The translations under genes and the position numbers were made by a program. A DNA stretch of 64,000 bases from Tretioscincus oriximinensis. Its lineage: Eukaryota > Chordata > Lepidosauria > Squamata > Gymnophthalmidae. The stretch is from assembly GCA_022410635.1 (NCBI GenBank), contig JAJVDF010000263.1, positions 1,021,800 to 1,085,799 on the forward strand, read 5' to 3'. Below, in pieces: positions 48,216-59,818 of this stretch (within the stretch, counting starts at the first letter, position 1; every line of letters starts with the position of its first letter). The notes under the pieces were generated by a model. It had not been told where the DNA came from. It saw only the letters and a list, made by a program, of their open reading frames with translations, and did no database searches.

Positions 48216-48570
48216 CGTACAGGNAAGACTTGCCAGAAGATGAAATATTGTACAGGAATCCCAACCACAAGGTGATGTCCAGATGTTTTAGTTGCTTAAA
48301 AGAAGCAGGCAAATTTTTGGACATTAATACTTCTGTTTTAGAAGCAATGGATAACTATCTACTTGAGGCCTAGTCACAATAGCCTTCTTGAGCAGATGGT
48401 CACCTGTTGTTGGAAAAATTGCCAGACTGAGGTCCTTTTCCAACATGTATTTTTAATTTATCTTCATACCTGAAGAACTGGATTCAGCTAGGAAGCAAAG
48501 TTTTTTTTCTCGTGGTTCAGTCCAGTTCTCCAGGATTGAAGATGAAATAAAAATACACGTCGAACAGGAC
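48216..48570 (+). CDS. Candidate terminal exon of an unrecognised gene (low confidence)
   Basis: A long pyrimidine tract ending CCTCCTTAG precedes 48216, a good splice acceptor. The frame then runs in phase 2 for about 52 codons to TAG at 48371-48373. AATAAA follows at 48546-48551, a normal distance for a short 3' UTR. The peptide is hydrophilic with helix-like spacing (DLPEDEILYRNPN, CLKEAGKFLDINTS, VLEAMDNYLLEA), unlike the aromatic-rich chance frames nearby. One codon near the start contains N. No upstream exon was found in this window, and I do not recognise the protein. It could equally be a chance open stretch or an old pseudo-exon. The frame stays open upstream of the acceptor, which weakens the splice argument. 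Confidence 0.3.
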
Positions 48571-51354
48571 ATCCAAGATTTATCTAGTCAGTCTTTTCTT
48601 CCACAGAATGTTTAGGAGAGAGTGGAGTGGTAGACTGGCATGTGTAAAGCACCTAGCCTGTAAGACAAGAAATGCCTTTTTGACCCTAATGACCCACAAA
48701 GGGCTTTGGGGACAAAAAACATATGCTAGTTTAATAAGAATACTATTAATGAGTATAACAAGGCTTTAATTTCAATATATCAGGCTCTGATATATATGCA
48801 TGTTTAGCAACTATCATAATGTCAGTGTAGACACTCAAATAATTACTGTCAACTTTATGAAAGGTTGATGTGCTTCCAGGAATGTTGGATGTAAACCTGG
48901 GAGGAGGGGAGAAATCCTGCCTTTAGTTACATGATGACCCATATGAATTGCTTTTATCATTCAATGTGCTTAGTGACACTACNTAAGATAGCTTCAGCAT
49001 TTATAAAGTTATGGGCCAACGTTCCTCAAATTAATATCTCCTGGAGGTCAATTCACAACTTCTGGAGGAGATGAGAGTGTCAAAAGCCTATGGTTCTACT
49101 AACATTTACATGATAAAGTTGGATTGACCAAAATATGGATTGACCAAACATTCTGATGAGCTAATAATAAAACAATGTTAACACTGCTGATACACATCTC
49201 CTGCGTGAAAGCCCAAAAGCAATTTGTGGGTCATTGTGGGACCGGATGCTGGTCTAGATGGTCTGATTCTCTTCTTTCTCTATTTCTTCATTGACACAAC
49301 TACTAAAACTGATTACATATACTCAGACTTAGCTTAAACAGGCTCTGTATGGAAAAAGCCTAGTGTCCACATCATACCAGAAAAGAGCAGCAGCAAATAT
49401 GTATAAGAAAACTGTATAAGTGAACCAATATGCTCACCAAGAGCCAGGCATTAATCTTTTCCCACACTGAGAGGTTATCTATGAAGTGTTCTCTNAGCCA
49501 AGACAAAAGCATTTCTGGAGGATGGGTGTCTGAAAGGAGGATAGATAATCATTTCTTACATCCTCTAGGCATTAACTGCTGAAAACAGATATGTTGTGCT
49601 GCACATGTGTACATGTATATTTCATCCTAATTTTACAAGTCCTGCTGGAATGTTGCTCTTCACTGAATGAAAGAAAATATCACTGAAAAGTTCATCAACT
49701 TTCAGCTCTTGCTCACTGAGTGATAGATAGCTTTAATTACATTGAATTACTCAGCATCTCCCCAGAACTCCCCAAAGTCATTAAAAATAGATTNTCTGTT
49801 TGAACTCCTCTCACCACGACAGGTCTCCAAGGCAGTGTGCTGCTGACGGCTTGCCCCAAGGGTTGGCTCCTAGTCAAAGAGGTCAGGAGCTTGTTTTGGT
49901 AGCAATCACAAAGGCGGGAATGGAGACATAAGGGGAACTGTCCAAGTTTCCAGTGCTTCTTATTTATTTATTTAATTATTTCTAGGTCCATCTTGTTCAA
50001 CCTATTTGNTTTTCAGCTCTGGCGACTAGTCAAGGAAAGAAGCAATTCTTAGTGTAAGAATTTGTGGAAAGTCCCTACAGGCTATAAAAACAGAGCCAAT
50101 CAGGCAATCAAGAAAATCAGTAATGAGTCTTTATCATTTAATTACTGGGTAGGAAGTCCTGTAATTAGGGAAGTGAAAAGTGAGCCCCAAAGCTGCTGTG
50201 TGAACTAAACAAGCAAAAAGGTTGGTATATTCAGAGGTATCTTTGGAAAAATGGGAGAAAGAAGCATCAAATAAATGCTGACATGTTTCTGCTTCTAATG
50301 AACGTTAATTAAGATTGATTTGGAAATGGTTAATGTGAAANTGGTGAAATATTGCTTGGAAATCTTTTTTCTGTATATATTATTTTCTGTTTATATTTAT
50401 TACCAACCTTTAAAATGGAATTACTAGGCAGTAATGGATAGAACATTTAGGGTTCAAGTTAATTATTTACATAAATACAGATGTGAAGTGCCAGTCCTGT
50501 TTGGGCTTCCCTACAAATCACANAGGCTGACTTAAATGTACTGTATATTGATGTGGTTCTTTGTGGCAGATAAGAATTGCTTGTTGCCAGCTTTTCACAC
50601 TTTCAGCTTCTGCACCATCGGTTCAGTCACTCATGTTTCAGTCAACATCAATTCAAGATCATTTTCATGATTGCTGCTGTGGCTCAGTCCTGCTGATCAA
50701 AGGTCCATCTAGACCAACAACTTGTCTTTAGAGTAGCATTCCAGAAGTATATATGCTGCAGAATGTTTGGAAAACATTTTCTCCAGTGTGATTGACACAT
50801 CCAGCTATATTCCATACTAACTGAATATGGTGCTCAGCTGCTATTAAAACAAACCTATATGGTACAAATATTAGATAAACATTGTAGACGGCAGCTTTTG
50901 ATTAACCCAGTCAGCATGGCTATTGGGAAGAAATGATGGGAGTGGCAGTCTACAGTTAAAGGTCTCAGGGTGAGTTCCAATAACAGCACCTGGAAAAAAA
51001 GAAATGGAAGTTGTTGCCTTACACAAAGAACAACGTAAATGTCTTTATTTGTAAGCTGCTTGAAATGTTTTCCTCTGTCGTATCAGCAACATTTGTAGCT
51101 TGTTTTTCCCTGTGCCCACTTGTGCCTAATTTATTCAATGCCATATTTCCAGTAAGTCAATGTGGTCCTACCCAGCTTTGGAACAAGGCCATTTATATTT
51201 GAATGTCCAATTCTGGGAGACCTTCCCAAAGGCACTCCATCCTGTGCCAGTTAGTAACCTATGTGAGCTTCAGAGTCTGTTTCCAGAAGTCTGACAGGCC
51301 AAAACTTAGATTTCTCACCTCAAAATACAAAACATAAGTCCCCAGGAGGATCCA
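48571..51354. other. Mostly non-coding, two short CR1-like scraps
   Basis: Around 49226-49282 (GGACCGGATGCTGGTCTAGATGGTCTGA-like) and 50695-50745 (AGGTCCATCTAGACCAACAA) the sequence resembles the CR1 3' untranslated block, plus and minus strand respectively. The stretch 50040-50320 is transposon-free and ATTA-rich. Nothing else was recognised. Confidence 0.45.
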
Positions 51355-51493
51355 ATGCTATCTACTATTACAGAAAAAGTCAGGAATACAGTGGATGAAG
51401 GCCACAGCAGCAATTGGTGTTCATTCAAACTTATGGAAGGGAGGAGAACTCTCCAATTAATTCAAATAAGACACAGTATAGGAGAGAGGAAAT
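51355..51493. repeat. 139-bp block duplicated from/to 46360-46498 (copy 2)
   Basis: It is in the same orientation as copy 1, five kilobases away. The flanks diverge sharply on both sides. Confidence 0.9.
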
Positions 51494-54085
51494 TGCTTCT
51501 GCAGCTAAACTGACCCATGCACAATTCTTTTTAGTCATGAGTAACCCTCAGTAGACCTTTTTACCAGTAAGTACAGAAATGCCCAGATGATTTATTGTTT
51601 GTTTGTTTGTCCAGTTGCAGAACCATAGAATAAATGGAAAACCTAAAACAAGGAGATGAAACAACTTTCAACTGTACTGGACAATATTGTTTGTACTTGA
51701 GTAGCCATTTTTGGGGCAGCTCCACTACTGCCCCAAACCAAGGAATTCAAATGATTGTATCGGCTTCAGAACCTGCTGTGAGATCTCATACTTTCCAGGG
51801 AACTCATTTTGCCTCAACATAACCCAAATATCTAANAGTAATAACAACAAATTCTTTTTCTAACTGATTTTCTTTGTAAATCCAATTTTCGGCCAAGGAA
51901 CATTCTAAAGTATATATATGTGTGTATGTATGTGTGTATAAATCTGAAGTTGATTTAGTTGCAAGGTTTTTTACCCCCAAAAAAATCCAAATCTGTTTGT
52001 TATGAACCTTAATGCACAAATAATGATGGCAATAATTTTGCATAAGTCAATTGTCACCATGTCTTGCCATTTTTGTGCTTTTATTTTTCATTTTGTGGTT
52101 AAATCATATGACAGTGGACAGTGGGTGTTTTCTTTTTTGTTTACTGATTTGATTTTTTTGCAGCCCAAGGTATTCTCAGACATTTTCTCTACAACTAAAG
52201 CTCAAAAGCATTGATTCTTCAATATTTAGCATGTTTTGTGGATCAACTCTCCATAGCCTTAAGCACTATTGGTAAAACCATAGCTTTCACCATGAAAAAA
52301 TGGTATCTTTGCTTTTTAATATGCTATCAGATTTGTCATAGTTTTCCTCTCAAGGACCAAACAACTTTTAAATTCATTATTGCAGTCACCATCTGCAATC
52401 TGATAATATTTCCATGTATTTCCCCACTATTTATCTAGAAATAACAAATATTTTTGTAAAAAAAATGGTTGAGCAACAAGCTAGCTTTTGCATGAGGAGT
52501 TTTTTCTTCACTTTCTAATGCCAGAGTAGGGTTTGCTTATCTGAGGTTGTGGATATTTCTCCTGACAATCTTGTTTCCAGCTTTTGGGTCACACTGCCTG
52601 ACATTTTCTATGATGTATTCTGTATTAACTAAATAATCTTGTTGTACTCTTTTCCTAATCTGGTTGTATAATGTTCGTTCTCACTGCTGCTTCTTGACCC
52701 ACATGCATGCTCCTCATCTCTTTCAGGAATTGCATAGATTGTTATAATCCATACAGTCAAAGGTGTTGTCAATGGATTGAAAGTAGATTTTATCCCCCTT
52801 CCCCCTCCGTGGAACCTCCTTGCTTTCTGCATAATACAATGAACGTTTGCAATTTGAAAACCAGTGTGTACTTCTGAAAGTTTTTGATTATGTNTATATG
52901 TAGTTTCACCTGCCTTTGGAACTTTTGGAAAAGTAGGTGTGCTCTGANTAAACACTATTAATACCTGCCCTGCTTTATTTTGCATACCCAGGCCAAACCT
53001 GCCAGTTATTCCTTTATCTTTTTCTTTCCTTTTTTTAACTTTCCATTTGCCAAGGATGGAAGTGACNTTTTTGACATTAATTCTGAAAGATNCTTCAGGT
53101 TTTCATAAAATTTGCTAACTTGAATCTCTCCAATATCAGAAGTTGAGGCATAGANTGTATCACTGTGATGTTGAGTAGTTTGCCTTGGCTTTGACCAGAA
53201 ANCAATCTGTCATATTCGATTCTGCTTTTCTCTCCCTGTTATTGGTTATTAACAANATTTCATTTCTTTCAAAGGCTTCTTGTCCATGGTACTATGATAT
53301 TAAACAATGGAGTTTCATTTAATCTTTTAGAGCAGGATAGAAATGCAAATAAATAAGTACNTGTTTGAAAAATGCATGTGGATTCACACTTAAATGAGTA
53401 AATGGCCATATGTTCCACAGTTCATATATTCAGATGACATGTGTGCTATTGACAGTACCAATAACAGAGGAATAAACCTGCAATATGTGAAACATAAATT
53501 TAGAGGAACAGGTTTTCAAAGCTTTAGGCTCATGTTCTGCTCAATAGATATCAACAGTCACAGAAAGCAAGTGGAAAGCTTATTTGACAGGGATGGATGT
53601 GTGGAGAAGTTGCAGAACTAGAAGAGATTGAATGTTCTGCATTTTCCAGGAGGAAAAAAAAACACTTGCAAAACAAGTTGAATAAAGCAAACAAATGAAT
53701 CAAATCTCTCCTCTGAAGCACCCTTGTCAATAAAGTCATTTTCTTTGGAAANAATCTAAATCCGTTACTCACAGGCAGCACTCTCTTCTGCATAATGAAA
53801 TTTTCCACTTGGCAAGTTTGAAGAGGCAAAGAACAATTTTGGTGAAAAAAAAATGGAACTCTCTGTTTTGATTAATGGCTACTTAGATGCACTCTCATTC
53901 AGTTCAAAGTTACCTAAATCCCATNATTTTGCAATGCTAGAAAGAAATGCTTTCTTTTTGAATCTANTAAGACCTTAGTTTAAAATAATAAGTTAATGCA
54001 GAAATAAAATCAGATAAAGGTGGCTTATTTAATGGTGGAAATATGTTCTTTTCAAAGAAATAATCTATGTTAATCTATGTCCAGA
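51494..54085. other. Non-coding stretch, TG/TA microsatellite, N-rich patch
   Basis: A short TATA/TGTG tract lies at 51910-51940. Single Ns become denser between 52890 and 53370. No gene or repeat family was recognised. Confidence 0.45.
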
Positions 54086-54250
54086 AAAATCTAGCAAGGG
54101 GGTCTTGTAGAACTTTAGGAACTAATGAGTAAATGGTAAATTGCATGAACTTTTCACAGACAACTCTGTTTTTTCAGATGCATTTGAATAAGTAAAGCTG
54201 ATTCTGAAAGCTCATGCCACCTGTCTTTTTCCTGTTCTACAGGATCTCCT
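54086..54250. repeat. Fold-back interspersed repeat (diverged copy)
   Basis: The left arm AGCAAGGGGGTCTTGTAGAA...GCATGAACTTTTCACAGACA pairs loosely with the right arm TCTGAAAGCTCATGCCACCT, GTCTTTTTCCTGTTCTACAG. The centre has TTTCAGATGCATTTGAATAAG. It has the same architecture as the copies at 14.6, 47.2 and 61.3 kb. Confidence 0.55.
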
Positions 54251-54769
54251 TGTTAATGTTATTTTGCACACTGAATAATTTGCAGTTACTATAGTGCTCA
54301 AGACTACTACTTATTTTTTATTTCTGATTCTTCTCTTTTTTTTTTCTCTTATTATTATTACTTAAAAACAACTGAATTTTCTTGGCTGCTTAATAATTGC
54401 CTTAACACAACAATTATTCATATAATTGATTCTACACNTTGTAATTCAGCTGTACTTTTGACATTTCAGTTGCAGTATTATTTTAATTCCAGAATGATAA
54501 CTACAGTGGTAGCAAATAATTTAAGAACAATTAAGACATTAAAAATACCCTTTCATTTTGTTTGTATGGAAAAAGAGCACCCAAGCTTCTTTCCTCTTTA
54601 AAACTATTAAAGTCATAAGCAGTGAGATAGAATAATATGATAATATGGAAATGTAATGACATTTCTGTTCTTTCTAAACCAAAGATTGCCTAAGGATGAA
54701 ATGGAAGTAATAGGATTTATTTGAGCGGTGGATTACATGAACAAATACAGGAACACAACATTTAGTAGT
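54251..54769. other. AT-rich non-coding stretch
   Basis: Nothing was recognised. Confidence 0.4.
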
Positions 54770-55150
54770 GTGTATATCTTGGCTGTTAGGCCACATTTGA
54801 AATACTGTGTAAAATTCTGATCACCACATCTCAAAAAGGATATTGTGGNACTAGAAAAGGTGCAGAAAAGAGCAACAAGAATGATCAAGGGGCTAGATTA
54901 TCTCCCTTATGAAATCAGGCTGCANCCCTCTTCAGCCTCGAAAGACAGCATTTGAGNGGTGATCTGATTGAAGGAGCAANAGGAAGGATTTCTGAAGTGC
55001 CATTTACAGGGNGTCGAGAACATGTCCATATTTTGCCTTCTTCTGTTCTAGGCTGCCCAGGTGCAATTGGTGGGCCATTGTGNGAGACAGAATGCTGAAC
55101 TAAATGGACTCTGGCCCAATTCAGCAGGGCTTTTCCTACNTTCTTATGTC
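54770..55150 (+). mobile_element. CR1 LINE 3' part with internal deletion
   Basis: It begins in the C-terminal RT region (RPHLKYCVKF-like, SPHLKKDIV, EKVQKRATRMIKGLDYLPYE). Near 54985 it jumps directly to the 3' untranslated block (GGCTGCCCAGGTGCAATTGG, GACAGAATGCTGAACTAAAT) and ends TTCTTATG. About 300 bases present in the copy at 59340-59660 are missing. Confidence 0.88.
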
Positions 55151-56044
55151 ATGCTCGGCTGNAGTTTGTACACANAAATGCAGTCTGTCACCAAATGAGC
55201 TGATGCTTCTCTCTGTTGCTTACTCACTCTCTCATCCTCTCACAGCACAATTCTACAGTGTTCGCGTTGCTTGACGTTTGCCTCCATATAGTGTAGCCAG
55301 TTGCTATTGTATCCCAGATAGTCAGAGAGCACAGCTTTGAAGCATAGAAGCTTAAACTGTTCTCAGGNCTTGAAGAAGTTAAAAGGTAAAAGNGAGGATG
55401 TGTCCTGAACTTTCAAGCAGTGACTGAATTGAAGGCTGCACTGAGTTCCNTCATGTAAAACCCAACAATTGCTACTCATCTGACCCATTTTCTAAAGTAA
55501 AACGAAGTCCCATTTTCTTAAACTGTTGTCTGAAAGAAGCTCAGTTTCCTGCAAAAAGACAATGTCATTGTTCAGCCTCAAGTTTGTGATCAGCTATGGC
55601 TGTCCTCCTGTTGTTATCAGTCAAAGAAAAGCAATGTAAGGGATCTGAGTGTTCCAGCTAGCTAAGTGCTTAATTGGAGAGCACGTAGAGGTTTTCCTTG
55701 TATATCCAAAGCAGATGGACATGGATGATTCAACANTTTTTAAGCTGGACATTACCTAAGTTAATATAACATTCAGTGGTCACCTGCCCACCATCAAAGA
55801 GAACCAACAACATAACTAATTAATGTGTACTTATTACTTTTCACTGCTTTCTTTTGTGTCATGTTGTCACTATAAGAAAACACTAGAATGATCTTTTTCA
55901 GCAAAGAGTCTTAGCAAAAAATTAAGAAAATCTTGAGTTTGTTATCCTTCATAGATAGCTTGTCAGTCTAATCAATGTGATTTTAAAGGGTGTAAATTCA
56001 ACATTTGGCATTGGATTGGCTGCAGGGACTGCCTAAGAAATAAC
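55151..56044. other. Non-coding stretch, N-rich at left
   Basis: No recognised feature. Confidence 0.4.
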
Positions 56045-56190
56045 AGATTTATAAAGAGGCAAAACAACATTTGCTGACATTGAATTTGCTTTTTTTGCTG
56101 CCACTACTGCTACACACTGGGTTGACACCTAAATGTCCACCAACACTCCAAGATCCTTTTCCTGCTCTAAGGTTGGTCTTATGGCTCCTA
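56045..56190 (-). mobile_element. CR1 LINE C-terminal fragment
   Basis: GCAAAACAACATTTGCTGAC, TTGAATTTGCTTTTTTTGCT, CACACTGGGTTGACACC and ACACTCCAAGATCCTTTTCC match 27150-27290 of the larger minus-strand CR1 (encoding KKANSI.. and EKDLGV.. on the minus strand). Confidence 0.8.
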
Positions 56191-56199
56191 TAGAAAAGT

Positions 56200-56275
56200 A
56201 AAAAAAATGGTGCAGTATTCCATTTCTCTTGAGACAGAAGGATGTCAGTCATTTAATTTATTTTAAATGTCTCAA
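56200..56275. repeat. Short local duplicate of 57240-57300
   Basis: GTATTCCATTTCTCTTGAGA followed by CAGAAGGATG and CATTTAATT recurs at 57248-57294 with few changes. The origin is unknown. Confidence 0.65.
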
Positions 56276-58089
56276 CATTTATATATTTTTATCTTACCAT
56301 TCTGTTTGGTGACTTTTGAAAGCATAAGGGTGTGTTTAAAAGATGTGCAAAGTTCTTAATACTACAGATTCTGACTCCATTCTCTCTTCAGTTCAGGATT
56401 AGCTAACACATATATGTTTGATCCATTTTATTCTTTAGACCATCTCNCCCAGAAGAATATATATTTCAATTAAATGTTTGAAAACTTTGCAGAAAATGAT
56501 TAAGGTACAATAAAGTTTGGAGAACTTCAGGACAGGAAAATGTTCTATTTTAGCTGTTATTATAACTATTTTAGTGTGANACACCCTGAACTCCTATGGT
56601 GTCAGACATGAAGTCCATTAACTGATTGACTGAGTATAAATAAATAAACTAAGTAAGTCCTATTACACCACTATCCTCCTGTAGGAATGGAACTGGGATC
56701 CATATGCAAGCTGATTAATTCAGTTCTGAAATCATACTGCTTCTTGTCATTATGTGTCTAACTCTGTCCTAGCCATAACCTCTCACTTCAAGTGGCTTTG
56801 TCCAGCAGCTCTGTGTGCTGAACATTCTCCCTGAAAGGTTTGCAAGATCTAATTTATTGTGCTTTGAGAGTCTTGATGAAAGCCGTGACAGGACTGCAAA
56901 GTGTTTCATCATGTAAAAAAGCCAGGGTTATAAGGCCTCCAGCGGCCCCTGGCAGGCGTTTCATGTGACGAACTCATGTGCTTGCTTTCCTGCTCCGTGA
57001 AGAAAGAAAAATCCACCTCTTGCATAGTGTCCCATGACAATCACCTTAATTAAAACACNATAGGATGTCAGTGAGCATGGAGTTGCCGAGTGATAGGAAT
57101 TCCATCAGAGAGACTGAACAGCACTCTCTGTTCCTGAAAGAGGGGGTTGCAAGAATCACAGGATTATTCACGTACAACTGTAACAAAGTCTGTCATTTCG
57201 GAATTGNTCCTATATGGATACTAAATAAGATTTAAAACCTGTAGCATGGTATTCCATTCCTCTTGAGACAGGAGGATGCAGCCATTTAATTCTGATTAAA
57301 ATGATAGAGCTGCTCTTTTTTCCTGCTTTTGGAGTACTTCAAATGACCTCAAAGAACGAGCAGTCGGTTTATGCAGAAATCAGCCTTTCCACAGTCCTCC
57401 TGCAGTTTGCTTTCAACCTGTCTTCATTTAAAGAGAGGTGTTGTTTGCAAAAACAGGTGTCCAGTCCAAGACATTCTGGTGAGAAAGAGCCGGGAGGAGG
57501 CAGATTCCCGATTGGAGTTGGGATTAAGTTCTTTATTTCTGGTTGTTTGCTGTTCCTTGGAAGCTTCGGAGTTTAAATGTTCAACACCCCACCTGATTCT
57601 AAAGTCCTTGTGCCAAGATTACACTCCACTACATAGTAATTACTTTTTCTAAGGAAGAATAGGAGGGTGGTGTGGGGGAAGTGATTTCAGAAAACTATAG
57701 GCTTCACAGTAAAAAAAAAATACAACACAGTGAAAGACATAATATAAATTCCATTTGAAATGTACGTACGTACGTACATATGTAAATGTAAACAGATATG
57801 ATGGCAATGAAGTTAGTTATGACAACAGAAATAAATTGTGTATATATGTACAACANCATAGAAATAATCTCCATTGCCAATGGAAACATCAATTTGAAAT
57901 CCAATGCNCATTTTCATAAGGTAAAAGACTGCCAGTGTCAGGGGATACTTATACAGACAAAGAGCAATACGCTTAGGTTTCCAGCCTTCATATGTCAAAC
58001 AGAGACAATTTAACTATTCTCCCAACTTCCAGTAAAACCTGAGAATATAGATGTTCATATCACTAGAACCAGTGATACTCTGAAAGGCT
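56276..58089. other. Non-coding stretch with one candidate conserved block and a TACG run
   Basis: The block 56855-57175 is transposon-free, has higher GC and includes CCTCCAGCGGCCCCTGGCAG near 56937, whose complement loosely resembles a CTCF core with about two mismatches. A (TACG)n tract lies at 57761-57778. The rest shows nothing recognisable. Confidence 0.35.
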
Positions 58090-58415
58090 GATGGGCAGGA
58101 TTGTTAGAAGGCACAAGGATATATTTTCACCCAGAGAGACTATGGAGTTTACTTACAGAAGAGCAACCAACCTGGATAGTTTTAAGAATAGATTAGACAA
58201 ATTCATGGAGGCCAAGTGTATCAATGGCTACTAGAATGGGTGCCTAGATATTGCCTTTGNGTTAGAGAGACAGGCTGTCATTTGTAGGGAATCAAGTATA
58301 GGCTCTTGCCTTTTTCTTTTCTTGAAAAAACCCAGTAGAAATTGAGGGTGTACTGTATGGACTAGTTGGGCTGTGGCCCAATTCACTGGGGCTCCTTTGC
58401 TGAACATAGGTTTGT
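58090..58415 (+). mobile_element. CR1 LINE 3' end, diverged
   Basis: It shows FSPRETMEFTYRRATNLDSF-like coding residues, then AATGGCTACTAGAATGGGTG. The 3' block ends TGGACTAGTTGGGCTGTGGC, CCAATTCACTGGGGCTC. The terminal TTCTTATG repeat is lost. It is more diverged than the neighbour at 58700. Confidence 0.75.
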
Positions 58416-58699
58416 GTTTACAAATTATTTAAAAAGTTCATGCTCAGACGAGTTCAAATTGAACTGAACATGCCACTGCATACATGTCGTCAAGATCATG
58501 AACTGTCAATCAAATAGTTATCATTTGTAACTGTTTTCTGTTAAATTTCCAATTGTAAAACTGAAGATTTATGTTTGCAAACATGTTTATGTCATAACAG
58601 CCAACCAATGTTTACTCAGATCAATCCCAATCCCAGATAAGTGTGGGATTGTATACTTTCTTTATCAGGAATGTAAACAACTAGTTGAATCTGGTTTTG
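58416..58699. other. Non-coding spacer between two CR1 copies
   Basis: Nothing was recognised. Confidence 0.4.
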
Positions 58700-59818
58700 T
58701 TTTGATGATTGTGAGAAGTGGAGTACCCCAGGGGTCTATACTGAGACCTTTGCTTTTCAATATATTCATAAACAGTCTGGATGCCAAATAAATAGTGAAG
58801 TAGCCAAGTTCACTGACAACACTGAACAGTTCAGGGTAATGAAAACTGAAAATTGATTGTAAACTATCTTAAAATTGAGTGATCTATTGAAATTGGATGA
58901 GTGATCATCAAAGTGGCAAATACACTTTAATACAAGTGCAAGGTCATGCACATTGGGGCAAAGAACCCCAATTACTCCTACCAACTGATAGGAACCAAGC
59001 TTTCTGTGATCGAGCAAGAAAAGAATCTTGGAGTGTTGGTTGACAATCTGATGAAGATGTCAACCCAGTGTGCAGCAGCAGCAAAAAAAGCAAATTCCAT
59101 GTTGGGCATAATTAGGAAAGAAATCGAAAACAAGTCAGTAAATGTTGTTTTGCCTCTTTATAAAACTGTGGTGAAGCCACACTTGGAATACTATGTTCAG
59201 TTCTGGTCACCACATCTCAAGAGGGATATTGTGGAACTAGAGAAGGTGCAGAAAAAGGCAACAGGAATTATCAATGGTCTGGAGCATCTCCCTTATGAAG
59301 TCAGGCTGCAATGTCTGGGCCTCTTCAGCCTTGAAAGATGACATTTGAAAGGTGGTCTGATTGAAGGGTACAAAATCATGCATGAGATGCATAGTGTGAA
59401 TAGAGAAAAAATGTTTTCTCTATCACACAACACTAGAGCCAGAGGGCACTCCTTGAAATGGATGGGCAGAAAAGTGACAATAGACAAAGGAAAGTATTTT
59501 TTCACCTAGAGGGTCACCAGCCTGTGGAATTTACTTCCTGAAGAGGTAGTAGTAGCTAACAGCTTGGCTAACTTCAAGACAGGACTAGTCAGTTTTATGG
59601 ACACCAAGGGTATAAAAGNGTACTAGGATGGATGTCTGGATGCTGCCTCCAGGATGGAGCAACAGGCAGTACTCCTGAAATACCATTTGCAGGGAGTCAT
59701 GAACAGGTGCGTATTTTGCTTTCTTCTGTTCAGACTGCCCAGGTGCATCTGGTGGGCCTCTGTGTGAGACAGAATGCTGGACTAGATGGCCTCTTCTTAT
59801 GTTCTTATGTTCTCATTG
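58700..59818 (+). mobile_element. CR1 LINE, RT C-terminal half to 3' end
   Basis: It starts at the RT block SGVPQGSIL..LLFNIFINSLDAK (58715-58790). The catalytic motif is mutated to K-F-T-D-N-T (about 58805-58822), so the polymerase would be inactive. A 131-codon frame at 58946-59341 covers LGVLVDNL, AAAAKKANSMLGIIRKEIE, PHLEYYVQFWSPHLKRDIV and EKVQKKATGI. The 3' part includes LWNLLPEEVV-like residues and the untranslated block, ending TTCTTATGTTCTTATGTTC. It is a 5'-truncated CR1 of the TTCTTATG-tailed type. Confidence 0.93.
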
